A DNA stretch of 64,000 bases, from positions 1,240,001 through 1,304,000 of the forward strand of contig NZ_JAJFZL010000001.1 in NCBI RefSeq assembly GCF_020733635.1. The letters run 5' to 3'. This DNA comes from Nocardia spumae. GTDB taxonomy: Bacteria > Actinomycetota > Actinomycetes > Mycobacteriales > Mycobacteriaceae. The translations under genes and the position numbers were made by a program. Shown one piece after another: positions 44,267 through 52,930 of this stretch. The notes under the pieces were generated by a model. That model made no database searches. It saw only the letters and a list, made by a program, of their open reading frames with translations, and was not told the origin of the DNA. Positions within the stretch are counted from its first letter, which is position 1. Every line of letters starts with the position of its first letter.

Positions 44267-45742
44267 GTGGCGAGAACTCATCCGGGCAGCGCCGGCCGCC
44301 CCGATCGCGTGGCGCGATTGCGACCGCGTCCCGATCCGCACGCCATGCGCCCGCCCATGCCGCTGACCCGATCGGTGTCGCTGCGCTGGCGGGTCACCCT
44401 GCTGGCGGCATCGGTGGTGGCCATCGCGGTCGCGGTCACCTCGATCGCCGCATATGCGCTGGTGGCGCGCGCGTTGTACGCGGATGTGGACAGTCAGCTG
44501 CGCAGTCGTTCGGACGTGATGGTCAAGAACAACATCGATCTGCAGGGCTTCCAGGCGATCCTGATGTTCAGCAGCCTGTATTCCAACGATATCGGGATCG
44601 CGCTCATCTACCCGGAGGGCGATGTCCCGTATGCGCCACCACAACCGATGGATCCGCCCATCGGCCCGGCCGAAATGGCGGTCGCGCACGGGAAGGTCGA
44701 TGTCTCCCTGCGGACCGCGAGCAACCAGCGGGTCTTGGCTCGCCGCACCGAGTCCGGTGCCACCCTGGTGATTTCGCGATCCCTGCAGCCGACCCGGGAA
44801 GTGCTCGACCGGCTCGCATGGCTGCTGTTCACCATCGGCGGCTGCGGTGTGCTGGTGGCCGGCGCGGCCGGCGCCACGGTGGGACGCACGGGGCTGCGGC
44901 CCATCGCCCGTCTGACCGCCGCCACCGAACGCGTCGCGCGCACCGACGATCTGACGCCGATTCCGGTCACCGGTGACGACGAACTGGCCCGGCTGACCGA
45001 GAGTTTCAATCTGATGTTGCGTGCGCTCGCGGAATCGCGGGACCGGCAGCGGCGGCTCGTCGCCGACGCCGGGCACGAGCTGCGTACGCCGCTGACCTCT
45101 CTGCGCACCAATATGGAACTGCTGATCGCCTCGTCGCGTCCGGACGCACCGCCGATTCCCGAGGAGGACATGGCGGGTCTGCGCTCGGATGTGATCGCCC
45201 AGATCGAGGAGCTGTCGACACTGGTCGGCGATCTGGTGGATCTGGCTCGCGAAGACGCGCCCGAAACCGTCTACGAGCGGGTCGATCTCGGTGAGGTCGC
45301 CGAGCGGGCCCTGGAGCGGGTGCGGCGCCGTCGCGTCGATGTGGATTTCTCCGCCCGGACCCAGTCGTGGTTCGTCTACGGGCACGACGCGGGGCTGGAA
45401 CGCGCGATTCTGAACGTCCTCGACAACGCGGCGAAATGGAGTCCGCCGGGTGTGCAGGTCGTGCTGACCATGCGCGAAACCGGGCCCGGCCTCATGGAGA
45501 TCACCATCGACGACGCCGGGCCGGGAATCCCGCCGGAGGAACGTGAGCTGGTGTTCGAACGCTTCTACCGGACCACGGCATCGCGATCGATGCCCGGGTC
45601 GGGGCTGGGACTGGCGATCGTCAAGCAGGTGGTGTCCAAACACGGTGGCACGATCACCGTCGACACCTCCGATCGCGGTGGCACGCTGGTCCGCATCGTC
45701 TTGCCGGGCGAGGCGCCCACGGCCGAGGACCGTCGTGGGTGA
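44267..45742 (+). CDS. mprB: Sensor histidine kinase MprB
   Basis: About 491 aa. TM1 WRVTLLAASVVAIAVAVTSIAAYALV and TM2 WLLFTIGGCGVLVAGAAGATV flank a roughly 120-residue extracellular sensor; HAMP, then H-box DAGHELRTPLTSLRTNMELL, N-box NVLDNAAKWSPPG, DDAGPGIPPEE and GSGLGLAIVKQVV. In mycobacteria the sensor responds to detergent-like stress and interacts with chaperones. GTG 44267 is the first plausible start after mprA; ATG 44345 (MRPPMPLTRSVSLRWRV) is an alternative that fits the family better at its N-terminus. Confidence 0.92.
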   Translation: MARTHPGSAGRPDRVARLRPRPDPHAMRPPMPLTRSVSLRWRVTLLAASVVAIAVAVTSIAAYALVARALYADVDSQLRSRSDVMVKNNIDLQGFQAILMFSSLYSNDIGIALIYPEGDVPYAPPQPMDPPIGPAEMAVAHGKVDVSLRTASNQRVLARRTESGATLVISRSLQPTREVLDRLAWLLFTIGGCGVLVAGAAGATVGRTGLRPIARLTAATERVARTDDLTPIPVTGDDELARLTESFNLMLRALAESRDRQRRLVADAGHELRTPLTSLRTNMELLIASSRPDAPPIPEEDMAGLRSDVIAQIEELSTLVGDLVDLAREDAPETVYERVDLGEVAERALERVRRRRVDVDFSARTQSWFVYGHDAGLERAILNVLDNAAKWSPPGVQVVLTMRETGPGLMEITIDDAGPGIPPEERELVFERFYRTTASRSMPGSGLGLAIVKQVVSKHGGTITVDTSDRGGTLVRIVLPGEAPTAEDRRG

Positions 45743-45876
45743 GTGCCGGGAATGATCACGGTTCGAGGTCGTTCCCCACACGGAAACCGCAGGTGCGCAA
45801 AGGTAAAGCCATAAGCTGTCTCCGGTGTCGCACACCGCCCGTATGCGGTAGGAGTCACCGAGAACTGATAGCACGG

Positions 45877-45895
45877 TCTCAGTCCGCTCTCAGTC
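45877..45895 (+). promoter_or_regulatory. MprA-like direct-repeat operator upstream of pepD
   Basis: TCTCAGTC at 45877-45884 and 45888-45895, identical in repeat and 11-bp spacing to the mprA upstream pair, 44 bp before pepD. Confidence 0.7.
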
Positions 45896-45939
45896 GCTGT
45901 CACCAGGCTGGGCGACAGACTCGAGGAGAAACGAGAAAT

Positions 45940-47439
45940 ATGACCGAGGATTCGAAGGACAGGCGGGACGAGCCGGCCGGTTCGACTCCACCGTCGGAGG
46001 GGACCGCGTCGCAGTCGGGAGGGCCCGAGGCGGCCGCACAGCCGGGAGGTGCCGGCACCACGGGCTCGGTGCCGCCGGAATCGGGCGGGGGACGGACCGA
46101 ACAGTTCTCCGCGAATCCGCCGGCGGGCGGGCCGGTGCCGGGCTACCCGGACGCGGGGCACACCGCGCCGCTGCCGCCGTACAACCCCTACGCCTCCGCC
46201 GAGCAGACGTCGCCTCAGCCGGGCCATCCGGGTGCGTACCAGCCGGGCCCGGGCGCGCCCTATCCCGGCGCCCCCGGCCCCGGCGAACCATACGGCGGCG
46301 TCCCGGCCGCGGGCCCGGCTCCGCGCTCGCGCGGCCGCGCCGGTCTGCTCGTCGGCGCCGTGGTACTTGCCCTGTTCGCCGGCGGTATCGGTGGCGCGGT
46401 CGGCACCCTGGCCACCCGTTCGGACAACAACAGCGGGCCGGTGAACAACGCCCTCAGCGCGCCCGCGCCGGCGAATCCGGCTTCGGCCATCGCGCCCCCG
46501 GGATCGGTCCCGGCGGTGGCGCAGAAGGTCCTGCCCAGCGTGGTGATGATCCGGGTCGCCGGTGCGCGCGCCGAGGGGGAGGGTTCGGGGGTGGTGTTGT
46601 CCTCGGACGGGCTGATCCTGACCAACAACCACGTCGCCAGCGGTGCGGGCCCCAACGCCAAGATGGAGGTCGCCTTCCAGGACGGCACCACCGCCACCGC
46701 CTCGGTCGTCGGCGTCGACCCGGTCTCCGATCTGGCCGTCATCAAGGTGGCGGGTAAGAGCAATCTGACCCCGATCGAACTGGGCACCTCGAACAATCTG
46801 CAGGTCGGCCAGTCGGTCGTGGCGGTCGGCTCGCCGCTGGGGCTGGCGGGCACCGTGACCACCGGTATCGTCTCGGCGCTGAGCCGGCCGGTCTCGACCA
46901 GCGGGGAGGCGGGCTCGCAGGGCACGGTCATCTCCGCCATCCAGACCGACGCGGCGATCAATCCCGGCAATTCGGGCGGCGCCCTGGTCGATACCAACGG
47001 CAAGCTGATCGGCATCAATACCGCGATCGCGACGCTGGGCGCCTCCGAGATGCCGGGCGGGTCACAGAGCGGGTCGATCGGCCTGGGCTTCGCGATCCCG
47101 GTGGATCAGGCCCGTCGCGTCGCCGACGAACTGATTAAGACCGGTCATGCGACCTACGCTCAGATCGGAATCTCGGTCCGTGCTCAGGACGACGCCAACG
47201 GCGCCCGGGTCCTCGACGTCACGCCCGACGGACCGGCCGCCAAGGCGGGGATTCCCACCGGTGCGATCGTGACCAAGGTCGACGATCAGGTCATCGATTC
47301 CGGTAACTCTTTGATCGCCGCCGTGCGGTCGCATCAACCCGGTGACAAGGTGAAGGTGACCTACACCGACGCTCAGGGAAAGAATCCGAAAACCGTCGAG
47401 GTGACCCTCGGCGCCGCACCCGCGGAAGGTGGCAGATGA
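45940..47439 (+). CDS. pepD: HtrA-like serine protease PepD
   Basis: 499 aa. Cytosolic Pro/Gly-rich head of about 125 residues, one TM helix (AGLLVGAVVLALFAGGIGGAVG), a trypsin-like domain with catalytic His (ILTNNHVAS), Asp (SDLAVIKV) and Ser (INPGNSGGALVD), and a C-terminal PDZ (YAQIGISVRAQDDANGARVLDVTPDGPAAKAGIPTGAIVTKVDD). An envelope protein-quality protease of the MprAB regulon. ATG 45940 follows GAGGAGAAACGAG. The stop overlaps moaB2 (ATGA). Confidence 0.93.
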   Translation: MTEDSKDRRDEPAGSTPPSEGTASQSGGPEAAAQPGGAGTTGSVPPESGGGRTEQFSANPPAGGPVPGYPDAGHTAPLPPYNPYASAEQTSPQPGHPGAYQPGPGAPYPGAPGPGEPYGGVPAAGPAPRSRGRAGLLVGAVVLALFAGGIGGAVGTLATRSDNNSGPVNNALSAPAPANPASAIAPPGSVPAVAQKVLPSVVMIRVAGARAEGEGSGVVLSSDGLILTNNHVASGAGPNAKMEVAFQDGTTATASVVGVDPVSDLAVIKVAGKSNLTPIELGTSNNLQVGQSVVAVGSPLGLAGTVTTGIVSALSRPVSTSGEAGSQGTVISAIQTDAAINPGNSGGALVDTNGKLIGINTAIATLGASEMPGGSQSGSIGLGFAIPVDQARRVADELIKTGHATYAQIGISVRAQDDANGARVLDVTPDGPAAKAGIPTGAIVTKVDDQVIDSGNSLIAAVRSHQPGDKVKVTYTDAQGKNPKTVEVTLGAAPAEGGR

Positions 47440-48032
47440 TCCGTGAACCGCGCCCATTGACAGTGCTTCGCCCGCCGGACGACGACGAGGCCGGGGGACC
47501 GGAGTGGTTGTCGCCCACGGACGCTACGGTGAGCGATATGGAAATCGATGCTCCTGTGGCGGGCCGTGCACTAGTTGTGGTCGTGGATGATCGAACCGCA
47601 CATGGCGGGGTGGACTCGCAGGGCCCGCTGGTGACCGAGTTGCTCACCGAATTCGGGTTCCTGGTCGATGCCACGATCTCGGTCGCCGGCGACGAGATCG
47701 AGATTCGCAATGCCCTCAACACCGCGGTGATCGGCGGTGTCGACCTGGTGATCTCCGTCGGTGGCACCGGCATGTCACCGCGTGATGTGACCCCGGAGGC
47801 GACGCTCGAGGTGCTCGATCGCGAGTTGCCCGGTATCAGCGAGGCGCTGCGCGCGTCGGGCCTGGCCGCCGGATCGCTCGACGCGGGGCTGTCGCGTGGT
47901 CTGGCCGGCGTCTCGGGCAGCACCCTCGTGGTCAACCTGCCGGGCACCCGCGACGCCATCCGCGATGGAATGGCCACCCTGGGCCCGCTGGTCAGCAAGG
48001 TCGTCGACGAACTGTCCGGTCTGGCGGAATGA
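47436..48032 (+). CDS. moaB2: MogA/MoaB-family molybdenum cofactor protein MoaB2
   Basis: 198 aa as drawn. MoCF fold: GRALVVVVDDRTAHGGVDSQGPLVTELLTEFGF, RNALNTAVIGGVDLVISVGGTGMSPRDVTPEAT, SRGLAGVSGSTLVVNLPGTRDAIRDGM. GGTG and SGST loops of molybdopterin adenylyltransferases are present. Start ATG 47436 overlaps the pepD stop and has GGAAGG upstream; ATG 47538 would give a protein nearer the 181 aa of the mycobacterial homologue. Same order mprA-mprB-pepD-moaB2 as in M. tuberculosis. Confidence 0.9.
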   Translation: MIREPRPLTVLRPPDDDEAGGPEWLSPTDATVSDMEIDAPVAGRALVVVVDDRTAHGGVDSQGPLVTELLTEFGFLVDATISVAGDEIEIRNALNTAVIGGVDLVISVGGTGMSPRDVTPEATLEVLDRELPGISEALRASGLAAGSLDAGLSRGLAGVSGSTLVVNLPGTRDAIRDGMATLGPLVSKVVDELSGLAE

Positions 48033-48036
48033 TCGC

Positions 48037-48261
48037 GTGACGACCGAGCGGCCCGCTGACGATCAGCACCCGGGTGATTCGCCGACAGCGGATCGCCCGG
48101 GGCGGCGTCGCGCCCGCTCGGCCGAAGATGCCGCCCGTTTGGCCCGCGTCTTCGGGGAGACGCTGCCGCGGGCCAGCAGTGACGAACGGGCGCCCGACGG
48201 TGAACTGCCGCGGTCGTCCGACGAGTGGTTGCGCTCGCAGGTGCCACCGCATCACGGCTGA
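48037..48261 (+). CDS. Small conserved actinobacterial hypothetical protein
   Basis: 74 aa, charged, largely disordered. GDSPTADRPGRRRARSAEDAARLARVFGETLPRASSDER...DEWLRSQVPPHHG. The EDAARLARVFGETLPxxSxDE and DEWLRxQxPPHH features recur in short actinobacterial proteins coded next to moaB2; function unknown. GTG 48037 begins 4 bp after moaB2's stop, suggesting it is the last gene of that operon. Confidence 0.7.
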   Translation: MTTERPADDQHPGDSPTADRPGRRRARSAEDAARLARVFGETLPRASSDERAPDGELPRSSDEWLRSQVPPHHG

Positions 48262-48421
48262 GCACCCGCGACCGCGCACCGACAAACCCTCTGTTCACGG
48301 CTCCCCGCGAGCCGGGGCACATAGCGTGGAATATCAGGACACGGAGACCGAGATCCAGGGCTGATCGGTCTCCGTGGAATCGTTTCTCGCGCAGAGTAAT
48401 TGATCCAGAGGAATACCTGAT

Positions 48422-49096
48422 ATGAAGTTCCACGCAACCGCGGCCCGGCTGACCTGCGCCGCGGCGGCGGCCACCGCCGCGCTCGGGTTGTCGTCCACCG
48501 GTGCCGCCGATGCCGACGCCTTCGTCTCGCTGCCGGGCGGAGATCTGTCCAAGACGCTGTCCGACGGCACCGTGGTGCACGTTCGGCTGGACGGCGAATC
48601 GGCCGGTATCGGTCCGTCGCTGGGCGCGATCCGTCGCACTGCCTCGGTATCGGGTAATGCCCACGTCGAACTGTCCGGCGGTACCACGGCGGTCGGCGGC
48701 AGTATCTACCCCGGCTACACCGTGGGGTGTCAGGCCGACATCTCCGGCGACGGCGCCGACGGCGGTCCGAGCGCCGGCACGACGTGGAGTGGCGGGGAGA
48801 ACGCCAAGCCCACCGCTGGTGGCAATGTCGGCGGCAATCTGACCCTGGGGCCGGGACAGGCCACATCGTTCTACGTCCTCGATGGCGAGGAACGGGACGA
48901 TTTCGGTGACGACGCGCACCGGCCCCGCAACAAGTTCGAGGGCGCCGACGGTTCGGTGTCCTGGTCCGGCGAGATGATCGGCCTCACCGGATGTGCCGGG
49001 CCCGCACAGGCGCGCGCATTCGTCAACGTCGAGGTCGAGACCGACAGCGTCATCTCCTGGGTGACCCTGTGGGGTCAGCCGTTCGGCCTGGACTGA
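48422..49096 (+). CDS. MspA-family outer-membrane porin
   Basis: 224 aa. Signal peptide to about residue 30 (TCAAAAATAALGLSSTGAADA). Mature MspA-type domain: DAFVSLPGGDLSKTLSDGTVVHVRLDGESAGIGPSLGAIRRTASVSGNAHVELSGG, YPGYTVGCQADISG, NVGGNLTLGPGQ, GCAGPAQARAFVNVEV. MspA-like proteins form octameric channels through the mycolate membrane; the Nocardia members NfpA/NfpB form mixed pores. ATG 48422 follows GAGGAATACC. The acidic stretch GEERDDFGDD lies where pore-lining loops are expected. Confidence 0.9.
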   Translation: MKFHATAARLTCAAAAATAALGLSSTGAADADAFVSLPGGDLSKTLSDGTVVHVRLDGESAGIGPSLGAIRRTASVSGNAHVELSGGTTAVGGSIYPGYTVGCQADISGDGADGGPSAGTTWSGGENAKPTAGGNVGGNLTLGPGQATSFYVLDGEERDDFGDDAHRPRNKFEGADGSVSWSGEMIGLTGCAGPAQARAFVNVEVETDSVISWVTLWGQPFGLD

Positions 49097-49106
49097 CAAC
49101 GATCGC

Positions 49107-49130
49107 GGGCCGGCGCATCGGCGCCGGCCC
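49107..49130. terminator. Bidirectional terminator
   Basis: GGGCCGGCGC-ATCG-GCGCCGGCCC perfect hairpin between the convergent porin and mscL genes. Confidence 0.8.
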
Positions 49131-49153
49131 GGGATGTAAACGATCGTCGGAGT

Positions 49154-49561
49154 TCAGAATTCGTGCCGGCCACCCGAGCTCTTGCTGCTCTCGGAGAGCA
49201 GATCACGGATTTCGGTCAGCAACGCCACCTCGGACTGTTCGAGCTCCTTGACCGACGTGCGTTTGGCCATGGCGCGCGAGGCGGGCAGCACCAGGATGAA
49301 GTACAGGATCGCCGCGATCATGATGAAGTTGATCGCCGCGGTGACGATCGGCCCGAGCGCCACGAAGGTGGACGGTTTACTGGAATCCAGATAGAAGCCC
49401 CAGCCGTGTTCGTTCGCGCCGCCGAACAGATCCAGAATCGGATTGACGAATCCGTCGACGATCGCGGTGACGACCGCGGTGAACGCCGTACCCATCACCA
49501 CCGCGACCGCCAGTTCGATGACATTCCCACGGAGCAGAAAGTCCTTGAAACCCTTCAGCAT
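49154..49561 (-). CDS. mscL: Large-conductance mechanosensitive channel MscL
   Basis: 135 aa. MLKGFKDFLLRGNVIELAVAVVMGTAFTAVVTAIVDGFVNPILDLFGG is TM1 with its N-terminal amphipathic helix; TM2 is AAINFIMIAAILYFILVLP; the C-terminal bundle is EQSEVALLTEIRDLLSES. Pentameric emergency valve in the inner membrane opened by tension. ATG 49561 has AGGAG upstream; longer in-frame starts are unlikely. Same place as M. tuberculosis Rv0985c downstream of moaB2. Confidence 0.95.
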   Translation of the reverse strand: MLKGFKDFLLRGNVIELAVAVVMGTAFTAVVTAIVDGFVNPILDLFGGANEHGWGFYLDSSKPSTFVALGPIVTAAINFIMIAAILYFILVLPASRAMAKRTSVKELEQSEVALLTEIRDLLSESSKSSGGRHEF

Positions 49562-49706
49562 TGCGGCTCCTGTCTCATCGGGCGTGCCCGGGGCCGCACC
49601 GAATGGTCTGGTCATGGCATCCGAGGCGATTGCTATCCGCTATCGGATGAGCTACTCGGGATGCTAACGGACAGTTGTGGCAAATGCTTGGCGAACACAG
49701 CGAATG

Positions 49707-50450
49707 TCAGTGAAACACCACGGTCAATGCGGTATGGAGGGAAGCCGCCGCCACGGTGGTGGCATGCTCCGGATCCAGTGCCAGCAACACGATTCGCTCG
49801 GTGCTGGTGTGCGGCCGGGCCGCGGCATCCGTAGCGGCGGAGACCAGGACGACCGCGGCGTCGACGGCGAGTGTGCGCGCGGCCGGTGCGTGCTCCCGGC
49901 GCTGCGGGCCGGGGCCGGAATCATCGGAATCGGAACGTGACTCGTCGGCGGCCACCACATCCACCCGATCGCCGGCCCGCAGGATGGCCGTTACGGCATT
50001 GTCCGCCAAGCGCATCGGCACGATGCGGGCATCGGCCGCACCGGTGGTCGCGGCCGCGAGGCGCGGGCCGACGATCCGCAGATCGGTGAGGACCTCCCCG
50101 GCGTGCACGGCGCCTGTGGAGGTCGCGCCGACCAGTCGTGCCGGATCGTCGATCGCGCCCTCGGGTAACGCTTCCGAGGGCAGGTCGGTGCGGTGCAGAT
50201 CGGCCGGGGTGAGGATCGCACCGGGTGTCAGGTCGCGGGCGGCGACCACGACCGGCGCGCGATGTCCGCCGGGGTCACCACGGAGTGCGACGACGGCCGC
50301 CAGTACGGCGAGCGCGGCGGCCGCCGAGCGTCGCACCAGGGTGAGATCGAGCCACGGTGGCCGCAGCCGGGCCAGGATTTCGGTGCCCCGGGTGCGGCCC
50401 AGATCGGCATCCGGGCCGGAGTGCAGGTGATCGAATCGCAAGTGCCGCAT
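49707..50450 (-). CDS. SAF-domain (CpaB/RcpC-like) membrane protein
   Basis: 247 aa. One N-terminal TM helix (SAAAALAVLAAVVAL), then a SAF domain: APVVVAARDLTPGAILTPADLHRTDLPSEALPEGAIDDPARLVGATSTGAVHAGEVLTDLRIVG, as in the pilus-assembly protein CpaB. The rest (MRLADNAVTAILRAGDRVDVVAA...IVLLALDPEHATTVAAAS) matches the same family's periplasmic part. No pilus genes are nearby. ATG 50450; an in-frame GTG at 50459 is possible and neither has a good ribosome site. Confidence 0.75.
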   Translation of the reverse strand: MRHLRFDHLHSGPDADLGRTRGTEILARLRPPWLDLTLVRRSAAAALAVLAAVVALRGDPGGHRAPVVVAARDLTPGAILTPADLHRTDLPSEALPEGAIDDPARLVGATSTGAVHAGEVLTDLRIVGPRLAAATTGAADARIVPMRLADNAVTAILRAGDRVDVVAADESRSDSDDSGPGPQRREHAPAARTLAVDAAVVLVSAATDAAARPHTSTERIVLLALDPEHATTVAAASLHTALTVVFH

Positions 50451-50560
50451 GGCGGTCACGCTACGGTCGGCCGGTCGCCGGAACGCGATGACAACGCAGG
50501 TCGAAACCGGTTTGTGGATAACCGGCAGACTGTGGAAAACCTACGCCGTCGGGGGACGGG

Positions 50561-50896
50561 TCAGGCGACGGCGGTGCTGGTGGCCGACGAACTCGACGAC
50601 GAACCGGAACCGGTCGACGAAGAACCGGAGCTGGTCGACGACGATCCGGACGAGCTGGTCGAATCGCTGGACTTGGTTTCGCTCGACTTGGCGGCCGGCT
50701 CACTGGCCGACGACGAACCGTTGCGGCTGTCGGTCCGGTAGAAACCGCTGCCCTTGAATACGATGCCGACCGAGTTGAACAGCTTGCGGAGCTTGCCGTC
50801 GCACTTCTCGCAGGTGGTCAGGGCGTCGTCGGAGAACGACTGCACGATGTCGAACTTGTCACCACACTGCGTGCACTGATACGAGTAAGTAGGCAC
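50561..50896 (-). CDS. FmdB-family zinc-ribbon protein
   Basis: 111 aa. PTYSYQCTQCGDKFDIVQSFSDDALTTCEKCDGKLRKLFNSVGIVFKGSGFYRTD: two CxxC pairs form a zinc ribbon; GSGFYxTD is the family signature. The tail is almost entirely Ser/Thr/Gly. The M. tuberculosis homologue in the same place (Rv0991c) is reported as a redox-regulated chaperone. GTG 50896 follows GGAGG. Its tail repeats are encoded by simple GTCGAC/GACGAA-type repetition. Confidence 0.9.
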   Translation of the reverse strand: MPTYSYQCTQCGDKFDIVQSFSDDALTTCEKCDGKLRKLFNSVGIVFKGSGFYRTDSRNGSSSASEPAAKSSETKSSDSTSSSGSSSTSSGSSSTGSGSSSSSSATSTAVA

Positions 50897-50992
50897 CTGC
50901 GAACCTCCACGGTTTTCGTCTTTTAGCACTCTACAGCTGACAGTGCCAACAGTGCCAATCCGCCGCTGATTCCCGACCCGCTCCGACCGCCG

Positions 50993-51607
50993 TCAGCGGT
51001 CCGCCCGGGGCTCGTCGGCATCGAGTTCGCACAGCCCGCCGAACGGCAGCAGCGCCCAGCTCATTCGCCGGTCGTGGGGTTGTTCCGGTAGCCGGTCGAC
51101 CAGCTCCTCGTCGCGGACCACGGCCACCAGGCGGGCATCCGGCCGGGCCGCGGGCAGGCTGCGGTCGTAATACCCGGCGCCGCGGCCCAGCCGGACACCA
51201 CGCCGATCGACCGCGAGCGCCGGAATCAGCACGACGCGCGGCCACCCCAGCGCCTTCGGGCCCAGCCGGGGGCCGTCGGGTTCCAGCAGGCCGTAGCGGG
51301 CGCGGCGCAGCGCCTCGGCGCCGGTGTACTCCGCCCAATCCAGCGGGCCGGGCGGTCCGGTCACCGGCACCAGCACCCGCGCCCCGGCGGCCCGCAACGC
51401 GTCGAGCATCGCCAGGGAGCCCGGTTCGGTGCCGACCGGGATGTAACCGCCGATCCACTCGGCCGAGGTGCTCGCGCCGAGTAGCGCGCGGACCGACCGC
51501 GCCAGTGCGGCGGCCTCCGCGGTCCGGGCCTCGGGTGTCACCGCGGCCCGGCGGGCCAGCAATTCCGTGCGCCACCACTGCTTGTCCCGCTGACCGCCGC
51601 TGTCCAC
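50993..51607 (-). CDS. 5-formyltetrahydrofolate cyclo-ligase
   Basis: 204 aa. KQWWRTELLARRAAVTPEAR at the N-terminus, EWIGGYIPVGTEPGSLAMLDALRAAGARVLVPV, and the substrate/ATP loop RRGVRLGRGAGYYDRSLP (GxGxGYYD). Converts 5-formyl-THF to 5,10-methenyl-THF with ATP. GTG 51607 is the start by homology; the open frame runs further upstream without family similarity. Divergent from galU, as in M. tuberculosis Rv0992c-Rv0993. Confidence 0.92.
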   Translation of the reverse strand: MDSGGQRDKQWWRTELLARRAAVTPEARTAEAAALARSVRALLGASTSAEWIGGYIPVGTEPGSLAMLDALRAAGARVLVPVTGPPGPLDWAEYTGAEALRRARYGLLEPDGPRLGPKALGWPRVVLIPALAVDRRGVRLGRGAGYYDRSLPAARPDARLVAVVRDEELVDRLPEQPHDRRMSWALLPFGGLCELDADEPRADR

Positions 51608-51899
51608 GACGTCAACCCTAGGTGGGTGAATCGTGAGCTTGCTCCTCCTGGTGTTTCCCGGGCGCCGGGACGGGGAATCGCTGACCCGACGCGGTAACGC
51701 GAAGACGCTGGTGATGCCGCGAAACAATGGTCCCGGCCGGAGTCGAGGCGACGAGGCCCGACGCTCGGCGGTGGACCGCGGCGCGGTTGCCGCGGCACCG
51801 ATCGGTGCGACGGCGCCGCCGCGGCCACCTAGGCTTCCCAGGTGCCGGGCCGGTGCTGCGCCGGTCCGACGACGAGATGGATGGATAGGGTGTGCACTT

Positions 51900-52865
51900 A
51901 TGACAGCTGACGCCGGATCGGACGCGAAGCAGGCCGTGACCTCCGCGACGTCCTGTTTCCGCACTGCGGTGGTACCCGCGGCCGGACTCGGGACACGGTT
52001 TCTGCCCGCGACCAAGACCGTGCCGAAAGAGCTGCTGCCGGTGGTCGACACACCCGGAATCGAATTGGTGGCCGCCGAGGCCGCGGGTTCCGGCGCCGAG
52101 CGCCTGGTGATCGTGACCTCGCCGGGCAAGGACGGTGTGGTCGCTCATTTCGTCGAGGATCTGGTACTCGAGAGCACCCTGGCCGAACGCGGCAAGTTCC
52201 ATCTGCTGGAGAAGGTGCGCAAGGCGCCGGGTCTGCTCGATGTGTCCTCCGTGGTCCAGGAGGAGCCGCTGGGGCTCGGACACGCGGTGGCACAGGCCGA
52301 GCAGGCGCTCGATCCCGATGAGGACGCCATCGCGGTGCTGCTGCCCGATGATCTGGTGCTGCCGTGCGGCGTGCTGGACGTGATGACCCGCGTGCGCCGC
52401 AAGCGCGGCGGATCGGTGCTGTGCGCGATCGACGTGCCGAAGCAGGAGGTCAGCGCCTACGGCGTGTTCGACGTCGCGCCCGTTCCGGATGCCACCAACC
52501 CCGATGTGCTGCGGGTGGTCGGCATGGTGGAGAAGCCGACATTGGCCGACGCGCCCTCGACCTTCGCGGCCGCGGGGCGGTATCTGCTCGATCGCGCGAT
52601 CTTCGACGCGCTGCGTCGCATCGAACCCGGTGCGGGCGGGGAACTGCAGCTCACCGACGCGATTTCGCTGCTGATCGCGGAAGGACATCCGGTTCATGTG
52701 GTGGTCCACCGTGGGTCGCGCCACGACCTGGGCAACCCTGGCGGTTATCTTCGTGCTGCGGTCGATTTCGCTTTGGAGCGAGACGAATACGGCCCCGCCT
52801 TGCGCGAGTGGTTGCAGCGTCGGCTCGCTCCGGATTGGAACCCGCAGCTCACCTCGTCGCAATGA
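51900..52865 (+). CDS. galU: UTP-glucose-1-phosphate uridylyltransferase
   Basis: 321 aa. Nucleotidyltransferase signature AVVPAAGLGTRFLPATKTVPKELLPVVDTPGIELV; EEPLGLGHAVAQAEQAL; LLPDDLVLP; SAYGVFDV; VGMVEKPTLADAPSTFAAAGRYLL; GELQLTDAISLLI. Makes UDP-glucose for envelope polysaccharides and trehalose. ATG 51900 is fixed by homology; no ribosome site is obvious, so the mRNA may be leaderless. A terminator-like hairpin lies just downstream. Confidence 0.95.
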   Translation: MTADAGSDAKQAVTSATSCFRTAVVPAAGLGTRFLPATKTVPKELLPVVDTPGIELVAAEAAGSGAERLVIVTSPGKDGVVAHFVEDLVLESTLAERGKFHLLEKVRKAPGLLDVSSVVQEEPLGLGHAVAQAEQALDPDEDAIAVLLPDDLVLPCGVLDVMTRVRRKRGGSVLCAIDVPKQEVSAYGVFDVAPVPDATNPDVLRVVGMVEKPTLADAPSTFAAAGRYLLDRAIFDALRRIEPGAGGELQLTDAISLLIAEGHPVHVVVHRGSRHDLGNPGGYLRAAVDFALERDEYGPALREWLQRRLAPDWNPQLTSSQ

Positions 52866-52874
52866 CGGGGTCGG

Positions 52875-52900
52875 CCCGATCCCGTCACCACGGGATCGGG
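52875..52900 (+). terminator. Hairpin between galU and glp
   Basis: CCCGATCCCGT-CACC-ACGGGATCGGG, an 11-bp perfect stem 10 bp after the galU stop. Confidence 0.75.
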
Positions 52901-52930
52901 TGATCAGTCGGAGTGAAGGGGAAGGGCGGC

